Shown here piece by piece: positions 32,095-44,239 of a stretch of DNA of 64,000 nt. This DNA comes from Carettochelys insculpta. Taxonomy: Eukaryota; Chordata; Testudines; Carettochelyidae. Both the position numbers and the translations under genes were made by a program. Under the pieces are notes generated by a model that saw nothing but the letters and a program-made list of their open reading frames with translations, was not told where the DNA came from and ran no database searches. How positions within the stretch are numbered: position 1 is the first letter of the stretch; every line of letters begins with the position of its first letter. The stretch covers positions 124,718,001 to 124,782,000 of the forward strand of contig NC_134137.1 in the NCBI RefSeq assembly GCF_033958435.1, read 5' to 3'.

Positions 32095-32330
32095 TCACAT
32101 CTCACAGAGCTGGAGGGGACCTGGGGAGGTCATCAAGTCCAGCCACCTGCTCTCTTGGCAGGGCCAAGCACCACAAGCTCTCTTTGTAGAGCACCATCCC
32201 TGGCAGGTTTTTTTTTTCTTTGATCTATTTGCTCTAACCTCTAAGCAGCCCCCTCAAGGTTTGCACTCACAACCCTGTATTGAGGAGGCCAATGCTCAAA
32301 CCACTGAGCTATCTCTCTGTGCACTGGGCT
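32095..32330 (-). mobile_element. tRNA-derived SINE with CR1-like tail
   Basis: On the minus strand the head reads GATAGCTCAGTGGTTTGAGC (A-box region, about 32320-32301), then GGGTTGTGAGTGCAAACC (B-box region, about 32276-32259). An unrelated body follows, and a tail (GGACTTGATGACCTCCCCAG, then GTCCCCTCCAGC) that matches the end of the CR1 at 44890-44920. Tails shared with CR1 are known for turtle tRNA-derived SINEs (CryI type). A 10-T run at 32208-32217 splits head and tail. Confidence 0.65.
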
Positions 32331-35300
32331 GTTAATACACTTTGCCCTGGTGCTGGGGCTCCCTCCCTAGGGCTGGCAGCAGCTCTGCTCCTGGCCAGTG
32401 GGGCTGTGGGCCAGACCAGCTAAACCCCCAGCCCCTAGCAGCCTCTGCAGCTGGGGCTCTCGGGTCCAGCAACATGCGTGATGCTGGTGAACCATGGATG
32501 TTGCCAAACCAGATGGTCCCAGATAAGAGAGATCCAGCCTGTAGTAATAGAAAGGACAACAGACAGAATCGTGTCTCATCTTTAGGAGCAGGGTTTTTTT
32601 GTTGCTAGTACTCACCAGTACTGAGTACTGGCACCTCGGCAGCCCAGCTGTGGGATTGGCCGGGGATTGGGGAGATGGGAAGTACCGGCTCCTCCTTACA
32701 AAAAAAGCACTGTCTAGGAGTAAAGGGCCACTGTACATAGTAGTGTAAGGTCCAACACACCCAGCCATGGCACAAATAAAATTTCCATGCGGGAAAGTTA
32801 GGGTGCCGAGAAGGGATTTGATAGAATGGGTTCCAGCTTCTGTAGTTTCATTGACCGAAATAGCACTGAATTTCAGCAGATTGGCAAATCCTAGTCATGG
32901 ACGGTGCTTACAGACAGGGTTGCTTGCTGTTACCAGTGAATGTTGACAGCAGACTGGTTACCAAAAGATAGACATACTAGAAGATTTTGTGCTATGCTAG
33001 AATCATAATGTCACTTGTGGTCTCTAAAATTAAGAGAGGCTGTGATGACACACACAGGAATGAAATGACCCTTCGTTTCACTGGCTCCCTCTGCAAGGTG
33101 ACACAAAACAATTGATCTTATAGTATATTTGTAAACTCTTGGGTGTCACACCCCATCCCACTGTTCATCTTAACAGCCTGATTACGTAACTGTAATTGTG
33201 AATAAATATTAAGAATTTAGAATAAATGTCTGGACTCTGCACGTCTCCTTGCAGGCGACTTGGCACTGGAAGAGGGTTATGAATGGCAGTTTCTTACTTC
33301 TAACGATGCATCCCCAAGCAGTACAGAGGGAAGTCTCAATCTCATTTCTTGGGTGGGGCTACAAAGTGTGGACAGGTGAAAGCAACACCTTGGCTAACAG
33401 GATTGTCTACAATGAGACATTGCTGGGGTAGGCAAACACCCAAATGTCACCCTGGTAAGAACACCCGCCAGCCTGGCTGGGACCAGCCTCCCAGCTGCGG
33501 CTGTTGAGCCCCCGGACTCCCTGGAGGGATTTGATTTTTTCCCTGTACCCTGCTCCCCTCCCCCGGCATCGAAAACTTCAATGTTGCCCCCGCGACCTCA
33601 CTGGTGCCCATGACTGGATGCACTGGCACCTCACCTTCAACCCCCCCCACCTCACCTTTCACCACCTCAAAAAGCCCTCAGAAAAACAAACAAAAACACT
33701 CCTTTACAGGGCCTTATTGGGGCAGGCATTGCCCAGCAAAGCCTTCCTTAAAGGCGAACTCTAATGAAAAGAACCCATATCCCTCTTAGCTGAGGCTGAA
33801 GACTCAGATTCTTAAGGCAGACAGACAGCCATTTTGTTTAGTTCACATTAATAATCGTCTGTCTGGACTTCTGGGTTTTCTGGGAAGTGTAAGCGACTGG
33901 AAAACTGAAATGGGAAAGTGCCACGAGCCGCTCAGATGCCATAGCAACTGCTAAATTAATAGGCTGAAATCTGAGTTGCCATTTTCCCAAGCTTAACAAG
34001 GGGGGCAGTGGAAGGAGATATTCAGTTCCTCATTGCCAGAGTTCCCAGACTACTAATATGACGCTCATCTGTTCCCACTGAAGGCTGTGTAAACATGGGG
34101 ACATAGGCACAAGGGCTTTGTTCAGTCTCTTTGATGGGCCATAACTGTGCATTTCAGTGCAAGGGATGCTTTTAAAGAGCATGCTGGCTACAGCCTCGTC
34201 TTTTAGTTTGTGGTTCCCAGGCACACAATTTTGTATTGAACTGAGTAAACAGGGAACATGGGGCTCAGACAGTGATTTAAAGGGCCGAGAGCTCCAGCTG
34301 CTGCTACTGCAGGAATAGCAGTGGTGGTAACCCAGAACCCCAGGCCCTTTTAAATTGCCAGACTGCAGAATACAAAAACTATTTGATACACATTTCTAAA
34401 TATACCGTGCAAGGAATGGACATACCTGCATGCAGAGCCGGCACTGGGCATAAGTAGATCAGACGATTGCTTAGGGCCCTGAGCCTCTTGGGGAGGAGAG
34501 GGGGCATTCACTTTATGTTTTGGGGAACACTTTTCCTGCATATGGTTCTCTGTGGGCTAGCACTGCCTCTGCATGCCTGTATATATGTGAGGATACACCA
34601 GAGCAAAGGGAAAGAAATGTCACCAGAGGGGCCAGGAAACGTAGGAAGTACCTTACCCAGGTGCTAGGGACATTTTTTTGCATTTTGAAATTCTTAAGGG
34701 CTACATTCTTCCTTGCCCATAATCATCAGTAGTGCAGTGGTAAGGGGATCAGACTTGCTCAGTTGAGTAAGGGCTGCTTGTATTGGAGCTGGGCTTTGTG
34801 GGGGGGGATTACGGGCTGCTAACCTGACACTCCTTGCAGAGAGTCAGTGGGAGAAGGGAGGTGGGAACTGCCTTAGCTCCACCCCCTGCTCACAGGGCCG
34901 AATCCCCAAAGCAAGAGGGAGACAGATGGAGAATAATACTTGTCTCTCCTGGGGTCAGTTCTGGGGCAGGACAGCAAACAGGCAGGTTCCAAACTCAAAG
35001 CCACATCCGCTCCTGATCTGTTGGCATAGGAAAATCGCCTGGCAACTGGTATTTTTCATCTGTGTAAACAAAACGAATAAACATGTATAGCTCAATGGCT
35101 ATTGTGGGGTTCTTCAAAGGCCATTTCACAATGACAGCTCTGGGCAGGTGGACAGCAAGTGTCCGTATATAATTAATTTTACAAATCACCACTGCTTTCA
35201 CCTCTGCTCCAGCCATTGGAATGTAGCCGCTGCTGCTTGTGTTTATAATCTGTGCATCACTAAAACCACGAGGTCTGCTTTTTATGGGGCTGATTTTGTC

Positions 35301-36342
35301 CACCCCAGCATCACCAATGCCCATAAATTTCAGTACTTTCCGAAGAAGCTGGAACCCCACTGGCAACATCTGCAGACTTGCCAAATATTTGTTTGGATTA
35401 TAAATCTAAAGCTGAAGACAGAAGACCTTGACCAAAGAATCATCAGATGTTTTCAAGTAGTGCCTGAAATGTCTGGAAACGGTCTCTTCTAAGAATGATG
35501 GAAGAAGTGTTCAGGAATTAGCTTTTGCATCAGGAATCAGTTTAGCTAGGGTCTTGCTACATCAGAAGAGATCCTGGTAGACTCTAACTTAAAACAGCTG
35601 CTACTTATTATGACTTTCCTGTAAATGGCTTCTATCACAGTTCCAGTCCGATGCTGCATACCCCAAACAATCAACTCAGGGCCGAATCAATACTCTAGCT
35701 CAATAGGTTTGTTTCCACTGCTGTGCAGAGTGTAGATTTCCAAAACTAACTGCAGGTTTTTAAAACTTCACTGAGCAAATGCAAATAGCTGCATATGCAT
35801 AGGTCCACCACAACTGGTATGTTGGCTAAGAAAGTATGCACACCAAAAATAGCAAAAAAAAAAAAAATATATATTAAATACATCATGATGATGATCCATT
35901 AAACATAAAGCCGGCTGCAACATTCAGACCAGGCAGCTTTCTGCTGGAGGGCTGCAGAAAGAGAAACAACTCTTTCCTCAAGAGGTCTCCAGGTTCACTA
36001 CTGACATACTGTTTCTGGTTTTCTGTACCAACATGCTGACACAGTGTTTTTGTTCCAAAGATTATATATACACCAAAAGTTACTTATGATCACGGAATGT
36101 TTATTCAAATGAGACCCTGTACAATATAGCCAGGTTCCAGGGAAGGTCAAATTAATCCAAGGTCTAAGTGCTTTCGTAGTATGCGACAGAATTCTCCTCT
36201 TTGGCCTGGTACACATGGGAAAGATTTGTTAGAGGGAAGGGTTGAGTGTTTTCTAAAATTGTATCAACAAAACTAAAACACGCATATGTGTCTATGCTGC
36301 TTTGTTTCATACAGCTTGTGTTACTTCCCCTGTAAATCATGG
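32331..36342. other. Unassigned DNA
   Basis: No secure gene. GC-rich to about 32700, then AT-rich. A possible dispersed-repeat start (CAGAGCCGGCACTGGGC, 34434) has no identified partner. Bases 34995-35384 hold a 129-codon minus-strand frame (separate entry). Confidence 0.35.
34995..35384 (-). other. Open frame of 129 codons, unknown protein
   Basis: The frame runs without a stop through DNA of moderate GC content. The predicted protein is of mixed composition, with hydrophobic beta-like stretches (VVICKIN, AVIVKW, IAIELYMFIRFVY). I recognise no domain, signal peptide or splice context. Either a decayed coding piece or a fortuitous frame. Confidence 0.15.
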
Positions 36343-36698
36343 GGCTTGTCTACACTTGCTTTTTCTTGTGGAAAAACACCTTTTTTTCCCAGAAAATAAA
36401 AACCACCCTTACGTCCACACCGTAAAGTTTGTTACTCTGGAATAACAGGGCACTTAACTTGAAATTCTTAGTGTGTACTAAGAAGAGGTAATTACAATTT
36501 AATTGGCCTCCAGGGAGGCATCACATCTTGGCTTTTATTTTGAAATTGGGCTCTCTAGTGTGAACACTCAATTTAGAATTGCTTTTGCAGTGTGAACGCT
36601 CTTTTCAGAAAGAGCTTATTTTGACATTAGGTTGTTATTTTGGCAACCTAATGTCAAAATAAGCTCTTTCCAAAAAACCCTGCAGCATAGACATAGCC
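36343..36698. mobile_element. MITE with a perfect 27-bp internal stem
   Basis: Left end GGCTTGTCTACACTTGC and right end (reverse complement) GGCTATGTCTATGCTGC match. Near the right end, 36608-36634 and 36644-36670 are perfect inverted repeats of 27 bp around a 9-base loop. There is no coding sequence. Target duplication not evident. Confidence 0.6.
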
Positions 36699-37674
36699 TG
36701 TGTCCATCCAGCACTGCACTTTTTCAAAATAAGTGCACAACATTTTAGACTGGTGGCCCAGAGTTCAATATATTTTCTCAAGGCCTGATGGGTTATTTAT
36801 TAGAACGTAATGGAATTCTGGGGAGAAGGGATGGTTTCAAACATCCATTGTTCCTTCCAGGGTAGCCCAGCACCGCTCTGGCTTTTCACTAGTCAGTCGT
36901 TTTCACGCTATTTCATTGGCAAACTTATTTTCAAACTGCTGTCAGGTAGCCAGGAGGAAGTGCTGCTGAGCACTGATCATTGTTGTTATATGTTGGAGGG
37001 CACCAGATGTAATGGCTCACATGCAAGCAAGTGGCTGTGGAGAACATGGAAGATCACCCTCACCATAATTACTATGATGCCACATGGATACCGCTGCGGA
37101 GAGCACAGTTACTCCTGCCTGATGTTTTACTGAAGTAGCTTCAATAGAGCACCGCTTCTGGGTCTGGCCACGCAGTGCTGACTTCAGGATTTAGGAAGCT
37201 ATTTTCCTGGAAATGGAGCCAGAGCTCACACTAGGGCTGAAGTACCAGCTCGGGAGTCCCTTCTCCCACAGCATGCAGGAGTGTGGTAATTGCAAGGTGG
37301 AAGCTGCTCACCCTTTATTGCAAATAGGCCTGTAAAGGGGCAAGTACATGGAGGAAAGAGGGCAATTGTCCCTGGGCCTGGGGATTCTAAAGAGCCCATG
37401 GCTCCCACCTGCTGCTGCCAATACTGCTGGAGTCCCAAACTTTTTAAACTGCCTCCAGAATGCCACACAGAACATTCCAGGTTGATTGAAGGCTGGTGTG
37501 GGGGTAGTGTCCAACATGGCACACTTGGGTTGCATTGAGGATTGGGTGTCCCAGCCTGGCTTCTTCTGTCTGAGACCACAACCCTTCCTGGGGCATGGGG
37601 GGCCCTCATTCACCTTGTTCAGGGGCCTAGCCATAGGCAACAGGTAACGTAGGCAAGGGAAGGCATTATTCTCC
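36699..37674. other. Unassigned DNA
   Basis: No gene recognised. A GC-rich patch at 37210-37640 carries GGGCAATTGTCCCTGGGCCTGGGGATTCTAAAG, similar in wording to 49410-49450 (GGCAGTTGTCCTGGGGCCCAGCATTTCAAAG). This suggests an unnamed dispersed repeat present twice. Confidence 0.35.
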
Positions 37675-38400
37675 TAAACCTCTGAGGACAGGACAAGAAG
37701 CAATGGACTTAAATTGCAGCAAGGGAGGCTTAGGTTGGACATGAGGAAAAACTTCCTGTCAGGGTAGATAAGCAGTGGAATAAATTGCCTTGGGAGGTTG
37801 TGGAATCTCCATCATTGGAGAGATTTAAGAGCAGATTAGATAAACATCTATAAGGGATGATCTAGATCGGGGTCAGCAACCAAAATAGCAAGGAGAGACT
37901 TTTTTACCAATTTGGTAAAAAACTCTAATTCAAAAGCTGCAATGCAAGTGAGTATGAGACAGTCCTTAATAAATAATCTCAACCCATACTTTTTGTAACC
38001 CTTATTTTAAGAACAGCGCACACACAATGATTTGTGATGGAATACGTGTGTGCTCCAGGACATTCACAAACTTTTTACATATTCTCTTTCCTCACACTTT
38101 ACATGTGTGTGTTTGTACCGTCTTCCTGACTTTCACTCCCGAACCTGCTCTCTCTGGAGGACGCAAAGGGGAGTTATCCAACGTTTCAAGATCACATTTT
38201 GTTTCAATTTAGATATGAGTTGTTCAATTTTGGACTTTTAAATATTCACCCTTTATTGAAAATAATCAGGTTTTTTTTTAACTTGCAATTTTAGCATCAG
38301 GTGCCATGAAGTCCTTAAACAGCCTCATGGAGCTTCAGAGCTGCATGTTGCAGGCCCCTGATCTAGATGACGCCTGGTCTGGATTCTCTCACTTGAGATT
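37675..38400 (+). mobile_element. CR1 LINE 3' region, split by a hAT element
   Basis: The sequence from AGGACAAGAAGCAATGG through AATTGCAGCAAGGGAGG, AGGTTGGACATGAGGAAAAAC and TGGAATCTCCATCATTGGAG is the well-known CR1 3' region. It stops at 37867 within GATCTAGAT and resumes at 38361 with ATCTAGATGACGCCTGGTCT, because a hAT element sits between. No coding frame survives. Confidence 0.8.
37868..38360. mobile_element. hAT element in CR1, perfect 8-bp TSD ATCTAGAT
   Basis: Terminus CGGGGTCAGCAACC at the left and (reverse complement) CAGGGGCCTGCAAC at the right are the GGGGTC-type ends of a hAT family. ATCTAGAT at 37860-37867 recurs exactly at 38361-38368. The surrounding CR1 text is continuous once it is removed. 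493 bp, no transposase frame. Confidence 0.85.
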
Positions 38401-39184
38401 CCTTCTAATATGCTACATGTTTCTTTGGTTGTACATATCCAGACATGCCTTGGTGCACACAACAAAATGTATTCATTCCATGGATGGATAAAATTAGAGG
38501 AAACGGTGGTGGTGGGATATAATTGATTAGGGAATTGTTACAATCCATCACTAGTCTGGCACATGGCTACAATAAGGGCCTGATTCAAAGTTATGTTTTG
38601 GAGTTTTTGATTCATGTAAGTCTTTCCATTGACTTTAATGAGTTTCACATCGCATAGTAAAACTGCTGGGCAAGCCCAGTCTTCACACTCTTATTTCAGG
38701 AATGGTATATCACATCAGCTGCAGGAGTTAAAATAAACTGATTTCTAGGTTTTTATTTGTAGGTGGTGAAAAGTAGCTAGATGGAGAGAAATGACTCTTT
38801 TCCTCCATAGCCATTCGTCTTCTATGCCTGGGGAATGGATTTCATGACCTAACCGACAGTAGATAGGCAGTTCCCCAAGGCAACAAGGGCAATAAAAGGA
38901 CAATGGGGAAGGAGGAGAACAGGCATGAGAGCTTCTCTGAGCTGCTTTGTCTCTAGGCTTTTCGAGTAATGGAAGCCTTATCGTTGTTTAGTTTGGACAC
39001 TGTCTACGCAAGTTGTATTGACCTGAGTTCTGGATGTAAACCTTGTTTTTCAATTTGGAATAAATCCCATATCAGCTGGTCCACGGGTGTTTTAAAACTA
39101 ATAACTTTGTTTCCTTTCACATATGATACTTTTCTCCCTTTAGAGGTACACAACTAAATTTAACAGAGACCAGCATTTTAGCTT
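38401..39184. other. Unassigned DNA
   Basis: AT-rich, no gene or named repeat recognised. Confidence 0.4.
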
Positions 39185-39646
39185 AAGAACATGAGAACAG
39201 CCATATTAGGTCAGACCAATGGTCCAGTTAGCCCCGTAGGCTGTCTTTCAACAGTGACCAATGCCAGAGTGTCAGAGGGCATGAAAAGAATGGGGCAATT
39301 ATCGAGTGATCCATCTTCTATCATTCACTTCCCATTGCTAGCAGTCAGAGCTCAGGAACAACAAGAGCATAGAGTTGCATCCCTGATCATTAGGAGTAAT
39401 AGCTATTGATGGATGCTTCCTCCATGAACTTATTTAATTCTTTCTACCCAATTACACTTTTGACCTTCGCAACATCCTTCAGTAATGAGTTCCACAGGCT
39501 GATTCTGCATTGTGTGCAGAAGTATTTCCTTATGTTTGTTTTAAACTTGCTGCCTATTAATTCCATGGGGCGGCCCCTCGTTCACGTATTATGTAAAGGG
39601 TTAAATAATACTTTCCTTTTCACTTTCTTAACAGCTTTCATAATAT

Positions 39647-40491
39647 CGGAGAGGTAGTCGTGTTAGTCTGTAGCTTCGAGAACAACAAGAAGTCTTGTGG
39701 CACCTTATAGACTAACAGATATTTTGGAGCATAAGATTTTGTGGGCAAAGACCCACTTTGTCAGATGCATGAGTGGGGGTGGGTTCAGAAGGGTATTTAA
39801 AGAGTGAGGTCCCAGTAAGAGGGAGGGCCAGAGCTGACAAGGTCTATTCAGCAAGGTGGAAATGGCCCAGTATCAACAGTACTTATCAAAAGAGGGAAAA
39901 ATAAGTCAGATCAGACAGGGGGATGTGAGCCTTTGTCAGAGTCTAATGGGGAGCTATTAGCACCCAAAGCAGAGAAACTGCCTTTGAAAGCTGCAAGCCA
40001 CTCCCAGTCTCTGTTTAATCCATGGTTAATAGAGTCAAATTTGCAAAAATATTGCAGCTCAGAGATTTACAGATTTAAGGGTGACAGTTCTGAAACAAAA
40101 AATTTTAAAAAATCAAATGGAGAGAGAAATCTCTAAGCTGCAATTTATTTGCAAATTTGACTCCGTTAACCATGGATTAAGCAGAGACTGGGAGTGGCTT
40201 GCAGCTTTCAAAGGCAGTTTCTCTGCTTTGGGTGCTAATATCTCCCCATTAAACTCTGACAAAGGCTCACATCCCCCTGTCTGATCTGAGTTGTTTCTTC
40301 CTCTTTTGATAAGTGCTGTTGATACTGGGCCATTTCCACCTTGTTGAATAGACCTTGTCAGCTCTGGCCCTCCCTCTTACTGGGACCCCACTCTTTAAAT
40401 ACCCCTCTGAAACCACCCCCCCACTCATGCATCTGATGAAGTGGGTCTTTGCCCATGAAAGCTTATGCTCCAAAACATCTGTTAGTCTATA
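39647..40491. mobile_element. 845-bp Penelope-like foldback, TSD AGCTTTCATAATAT
   Basis: Two near-complementary arms, about 39703-40067 and 40120-40490, flank a loop of about 52 bp. Left-arm words such as CTATTCAGCAAGGTGGAAATGG and CTGCAAGCCACTCCCAGTC reappear as their complements in the right arm. AGCTTTCATAATAT at 39633-39646 is repeated exactly at 40492-40505 (14 bp). The left end has a further non-palindromic piece (CGGAGAGGTAGTCGTGTTAGTCTGTAGC). The arms carry the GTGGGTCTTTGCCCA and TTAGTCTATAAG words of Penelope-like elements in reptiles. The foldback probably arose when two copies inserted head-to-head in one event. Confidence 0.75.
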
Positions 40492-41099
40492 AGCTTTCAT
40501 AATATTAAAGCCTTCTCTCATGTCCCTGCCATTAGTCTCTTTTCCAGGCTGAACAGTCCCCATAATTTTAATCTCTCCTTGCACGGAAGCTTTCATACTC
40601 CAACCCTTTTTGATACTCTTCTCTGTACTTTTCCAAATGACCTCATCTAAAAAATATATTAATTAGCACTATGTGCAGCATTGAAGGGGTGGATGTACCA
40701 TGAATCTATATATTGGCATTATGATACTTTCAGTATTAACATCTATCCCTTTCCCAATAGTCCCTAATACTCTGTTACCTTTTTTGATTGCTGCTGCCCA
40801 CTGACCAGCTGTTTTCAGACAACTATGCATGATGACGTCAAAGTCATTGGTAGGGGACCTTCCCATTGCTTTCTGAAAGTCCAAGTTCATTGTATCCTCT
40901 CTATCACCCTTGTCCATAGGTTTGCTGATGCCTTCAAAGAATTCCTATTCTCTTTACAAAAGCCAGGTTGACTCTTTCCCAACATACAGTGTTCATCTGT
41001 GTATCCAATAATTATATTCTTACTACATCATTTCAATCAATTTGCCCAATACCAGAATCTGGTTTACTGGCCAGGATCATCTTTGGAGAAAAATTGCTA

Positions 41100-41640
41100 T
41101 CACATTAGTTATCTGCCAGACATTCCAAAGGCTGATTTAAGTGATAAGTTACATACCAGAATTAGTAGTTCCACAGTTTCATATAGGAGTTTCTTCAGAA
41201 CTCTTGGGCGATACCATCGGGTCCTGGTGACTTATTTGTTTAATTTTTTGGATTGTTCCAAAACCACCTCTACTGACATCTCAATCTGGGACAGTTTGTC
41301 AGATTTGTCACTTAAAAAAAAATGGCTCAGATATGGAAATCATCCTCACATCCTCTGCAGAGAAAATCAATGCAAAAATTTAATTTAGTTTCTCCACAAC
41401 CTTGTCTTCCTTGAGTGCTCCCTTGGCATCTCAGTCATCTAGTGGCTCCACTGATTGTTTGGCAGGTTTCCTGCTTCTGATGTACTTAAACTTGCTGTTA
41501 GTTTTTGTGTATTTTGCTAATTGCTCTTCAAATTCTTTTTTGGCCTGTCTAATTACACTTCTTACATTTGATTGCTGGTACTGTATGTTCCTTTCTATTT
41601 TCCTGGATAGAATTTCCTCGTACAACAACAGGAGCTACTC
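41100..41640 (-). pseudogene. CR1 ORF2 remnant (endonuclease-RT connection)
   Basis: The minus strand has a 65-codon frame (41431-41628) with RKIERNI, IRQAKKEFEEQLA and KTNSKFKYIRSRKPAKQSVEPLDD-like text. This is the helical linker that in CR1 ORF2 lies between the endonuclease and the reverse transcriptase. Below 41430 shifted frames carry further matching words down to about 41100 (VLEQ and KSPGPDG-like RT entry, in broken form). ORF2 protein would copy element RNA at a nicked target. Stops and frameshifts make this inactive. Confidence 0.7.
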
Positions 41641-41645
41641 CATCT

Positions 41646-43734
41646 GCGGCTGATGGTCCCATTTCAGTATTGACATAAGCACCCCTTCAGCATCATTGAA
41701 AAATAGTTTTCATATATCACTAGCTTTTTTAAAATGTGTTTTCTTATTTCAAAAATGGTTTGGGCTACTGAACAGATAGGGCAGGAGTGTGGCAGAGAAG
41801 TTGTAGACTATCATCTAACGGGTTAAAGTGGGCCTTTGTTTGCCACCACGAAACTGCAGGTGAGGTTATTTCTACACACAAGTGAATAGAGAAGTAATGG
41901 AACATAAAAAGTGCCCCTTTATAGACTACTCACACCTGCCCAGAGCAGGTCTAATGGAGCTGCTCCCCATCCCCCACCAACCCTCCAGCTACACAAGTGC
42001 AGAGAAGTTTGGATTGGGAATGGAAAGTGCCTTGGTTCCACCTGTACCTGCAACACACCAGCCATCTTTGCTGAACCAGCAATCGGCTACTCTTCCCACT
42101 CCATGGAACCACGGACAATAGCCTGCATCAGGTGCTTTCATTTTTTGGTCTGGTCCTGGGGCAGCACAACTACAGGTCACACCTTATTCAGGGCATAGTG
42201 CACCTTTACAGTCTAATCCTCAAAAAGCCCATTTGGGACCCAGTCTTTCAGCACTCAGAGGCAGGGACATTACCAAACCTGATGTTCATCTCAGTTTCAG
42301 CATGTATCTAGCTTCCTTACAAGGGAAATGTTCATTTTGAGCAATGGTCTGATAGACACAATGTCAATGGGGGGGGGGAAGGTCAAGCTGAGGACAGGTA
42401 AAATGTGTCAAGGACTTTTTGTCTTTGACCACTCCCAAAGTGTGCCGAACAATCTTTTAGATTTCCTTAATGGAAAATCCAGGTTTTGCACCCTTTCTTC
42501 TCTTGCAAATGGCTTTTGTCCAAGGAAAGGAAATGCTGGTTTGACTAATATCAGTGGGCATTAAGGGAAAAGACACAATCATATTAAACAGCAACTAATT
42601 ATCTGAGTGCCTTTGGAGATCCATTTTAAAACAAACATTTATAGTCTGACTTCTTCAGCCGTCTGTGACAGGACAAGAATGGTGCCATAATTCCAGGATT
42701 TGGCAGTGTGGATTACCCTGGACATTCTGCCTTTCTAGTTTTACATTTGCTAGCTGGCTCATTATTCTCAGCTAATGCCATTATCTCTGCTCATATTTTC
42801 CACAAAGTCTACAAACTGCCCTTGGACAGTTTAAACTGGTAGTTTAATTAAATATTAGTCACTTGGTTTATTTCTGTTCCACAGATCGTTTCAGACCTTT
42901 GACATGAATGTAGCAGTTGAGTATGTGAGTTCACTTTCAACTTTTTTCAGTGTTTTTTTGGGGGGGAACCTCCTCTTGGATACCTGAAAGGTGCCAAAAT
43001 TTTAGAAATGCTGACCCTCTGAAAATTAGGCACCTTTAACGTGTGTTGAGTTGGGCTCCCAGAAATAGAGGCAACCAAGATCATTAATCACTTTTGTAAA
43101 TCTTAGCTTGCATCCTTTAGGAGGAATGACAATCCAAACATTCCTATGCAATAGAGGGTTGTGATAGTTACAAAGTAATATAATAATGTGCTTTAATCAC
43201 GTGCCATCCCTTGCTGCCATGCATGCTGGCTTCCACTGAAAAGGGACTAATTTACATAGGCTTTTACTATCAATCCAGTCTAAAATCCCATGCACTTTGA
43301 TTCACAGCAACTGTGAAAGTCTTTAGCAAAATGTCTCTTGATGTAAATTCTTTTACCAAAGTTTATTTTTTCCATTCCATGCTCTGGGTACAGTGTCTGT
43401 TCACTTACAGTTGCCATTTAGCAGTTCTGAGTGGCTATAGCAATGGTCACTAGTTGCAGTTTTGAAATATTTGGTACCACTGGCAGGCATGAACATCTAA
43501 CTTTCACTATCCATTTTACAAGGAACATACTAGAGCCTGGGACCCAGCTCTGATCCCAGTAGCCTTATCTTGACAGTTGGCCTGTTTGTTACAGTGTCGT
43601 TTCGGCTGACTTGGGTTGTTTTTGTGGGCAGCCTCCTTTCACTCTGGAGGAGAAGTCTGTCATGAGTCAAGTGAGGCCACAAATCAATCTGTGTCTTGGA
43701 ACCACAAGTTATGGAGCTGGATGCAGGAATTACT
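41646..43734. other. Unassigned DNA
   Basis: No gene or named repeat. Bases 42368-42379 hold a G run. The rest is moderately AT-rich. Confidence 0.4.
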
Positions 43735-43812
43735 GGGTGGAGTTATATGGCCCATGTTATACGGAAAGTCAGTCTAGATAACCATGTTTTCTTCTGACTG
43801 CAAAATCTGTAA
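43735..43812 (+). mobile_element. CR1 3' tail, decayed
   Basis: GGCCCATGTTATACGGAAAGTCAGTCTAGATAACCATG follows the CR1 end motif GGCCTGTGTTATACAGGAGGTCAGACTAGATGATCA, seen in another copy at about 61985-62040. Only the last 80 bp are legible. Confidence 0.5.
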
Positions 43813-43977
43813 AACTTTGTAAGTTAGAGAGGCATTGTCCTCTTGTTGAGAATGAGACAGGCCATGACAGAACAACTTACAGAAAGAACTTCCACTCTCT
43901 ATCATAAATGAATTAGTAAATAGTTATGTTCAAAAATTAAAATGTCCTCAAAATGCAACGGTGCTGCAGGAGTGTCA

Positions 43978-44239
43978 GGCTGGGCCTATGCTTGCCACAG
44001 GAGATTGAACGCTTAGGTAGCATGCACAAAAAGGCATGTTCCAGACTCAGTGTCAACCCCAGAACTCCTTGTGAGCTGCAAGGATTAAGAAAGGCCAATG
44101 GCGGGAGCACTCCCTCTGGCATTCTGCAGTGAGGACAGGGACAAATATCAACAGTTGCACAATCGATTTTTGGTATGTAACTGTTGTACCTAAAATTGCG
44201 TAGTAGCTACTGATATTCAAGGTAAGTGTAGACTCAGCC
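43978..44239. mobile_element. MITE-like segment with GGCTGRGYCTAYRCTT ends
   Basis: Left GGCTGGGCCTATGCTTGCC and right (reverse complement) GGCTGAGTCTACACTTACC are similar. Words such as CTTAGGTAGC and ATCAGTAGC lie close to each terminus. Flanks TCA/ACT do not match, so boundaries are less certain than for the other MITEs. Confidence 0.45.

Larger units (their letters stand above)
39185..41645 (-). mobile_element. CR1 LINE, antisense, about 1.6 kb plus insertion
   Basis: The plus strand begins AAGAACATGAGAACAGCCATATTAGGTCAGACCAATGGTCC, the typical antisense start of a CR1 3' region. It continues through CCATGAACTTATTTAATTC, ACAACATCCT-like and TTGATACTCTTCTCTGTACTTTTCC-like words into ORF2 sequence up to about 41640. 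A Penelope-like foldback (39647-40491) splits it, with a 14-bp duplication. The 5' part of ORF2, including the endonuclease, is absent (5' truncation, usual for CR1). Confidence 0.8.

Noticed and set aside
32235..32330. Genuine tRNA gene on the minus strand
   Set aside because: It is the head of a SINE; the B box is degenerate and a CR1-like tail follows.
39703..40490. CRISPR-like or tandem array
   Set aside because: It is one long inverted repeat with a loop, not direct repeats with spacers.
43978..44239. Secure MITE with target duplication
   Set aside because: Ends are similar but flanking trinucleotides differ, so it is kept only as a low-confidence feature.
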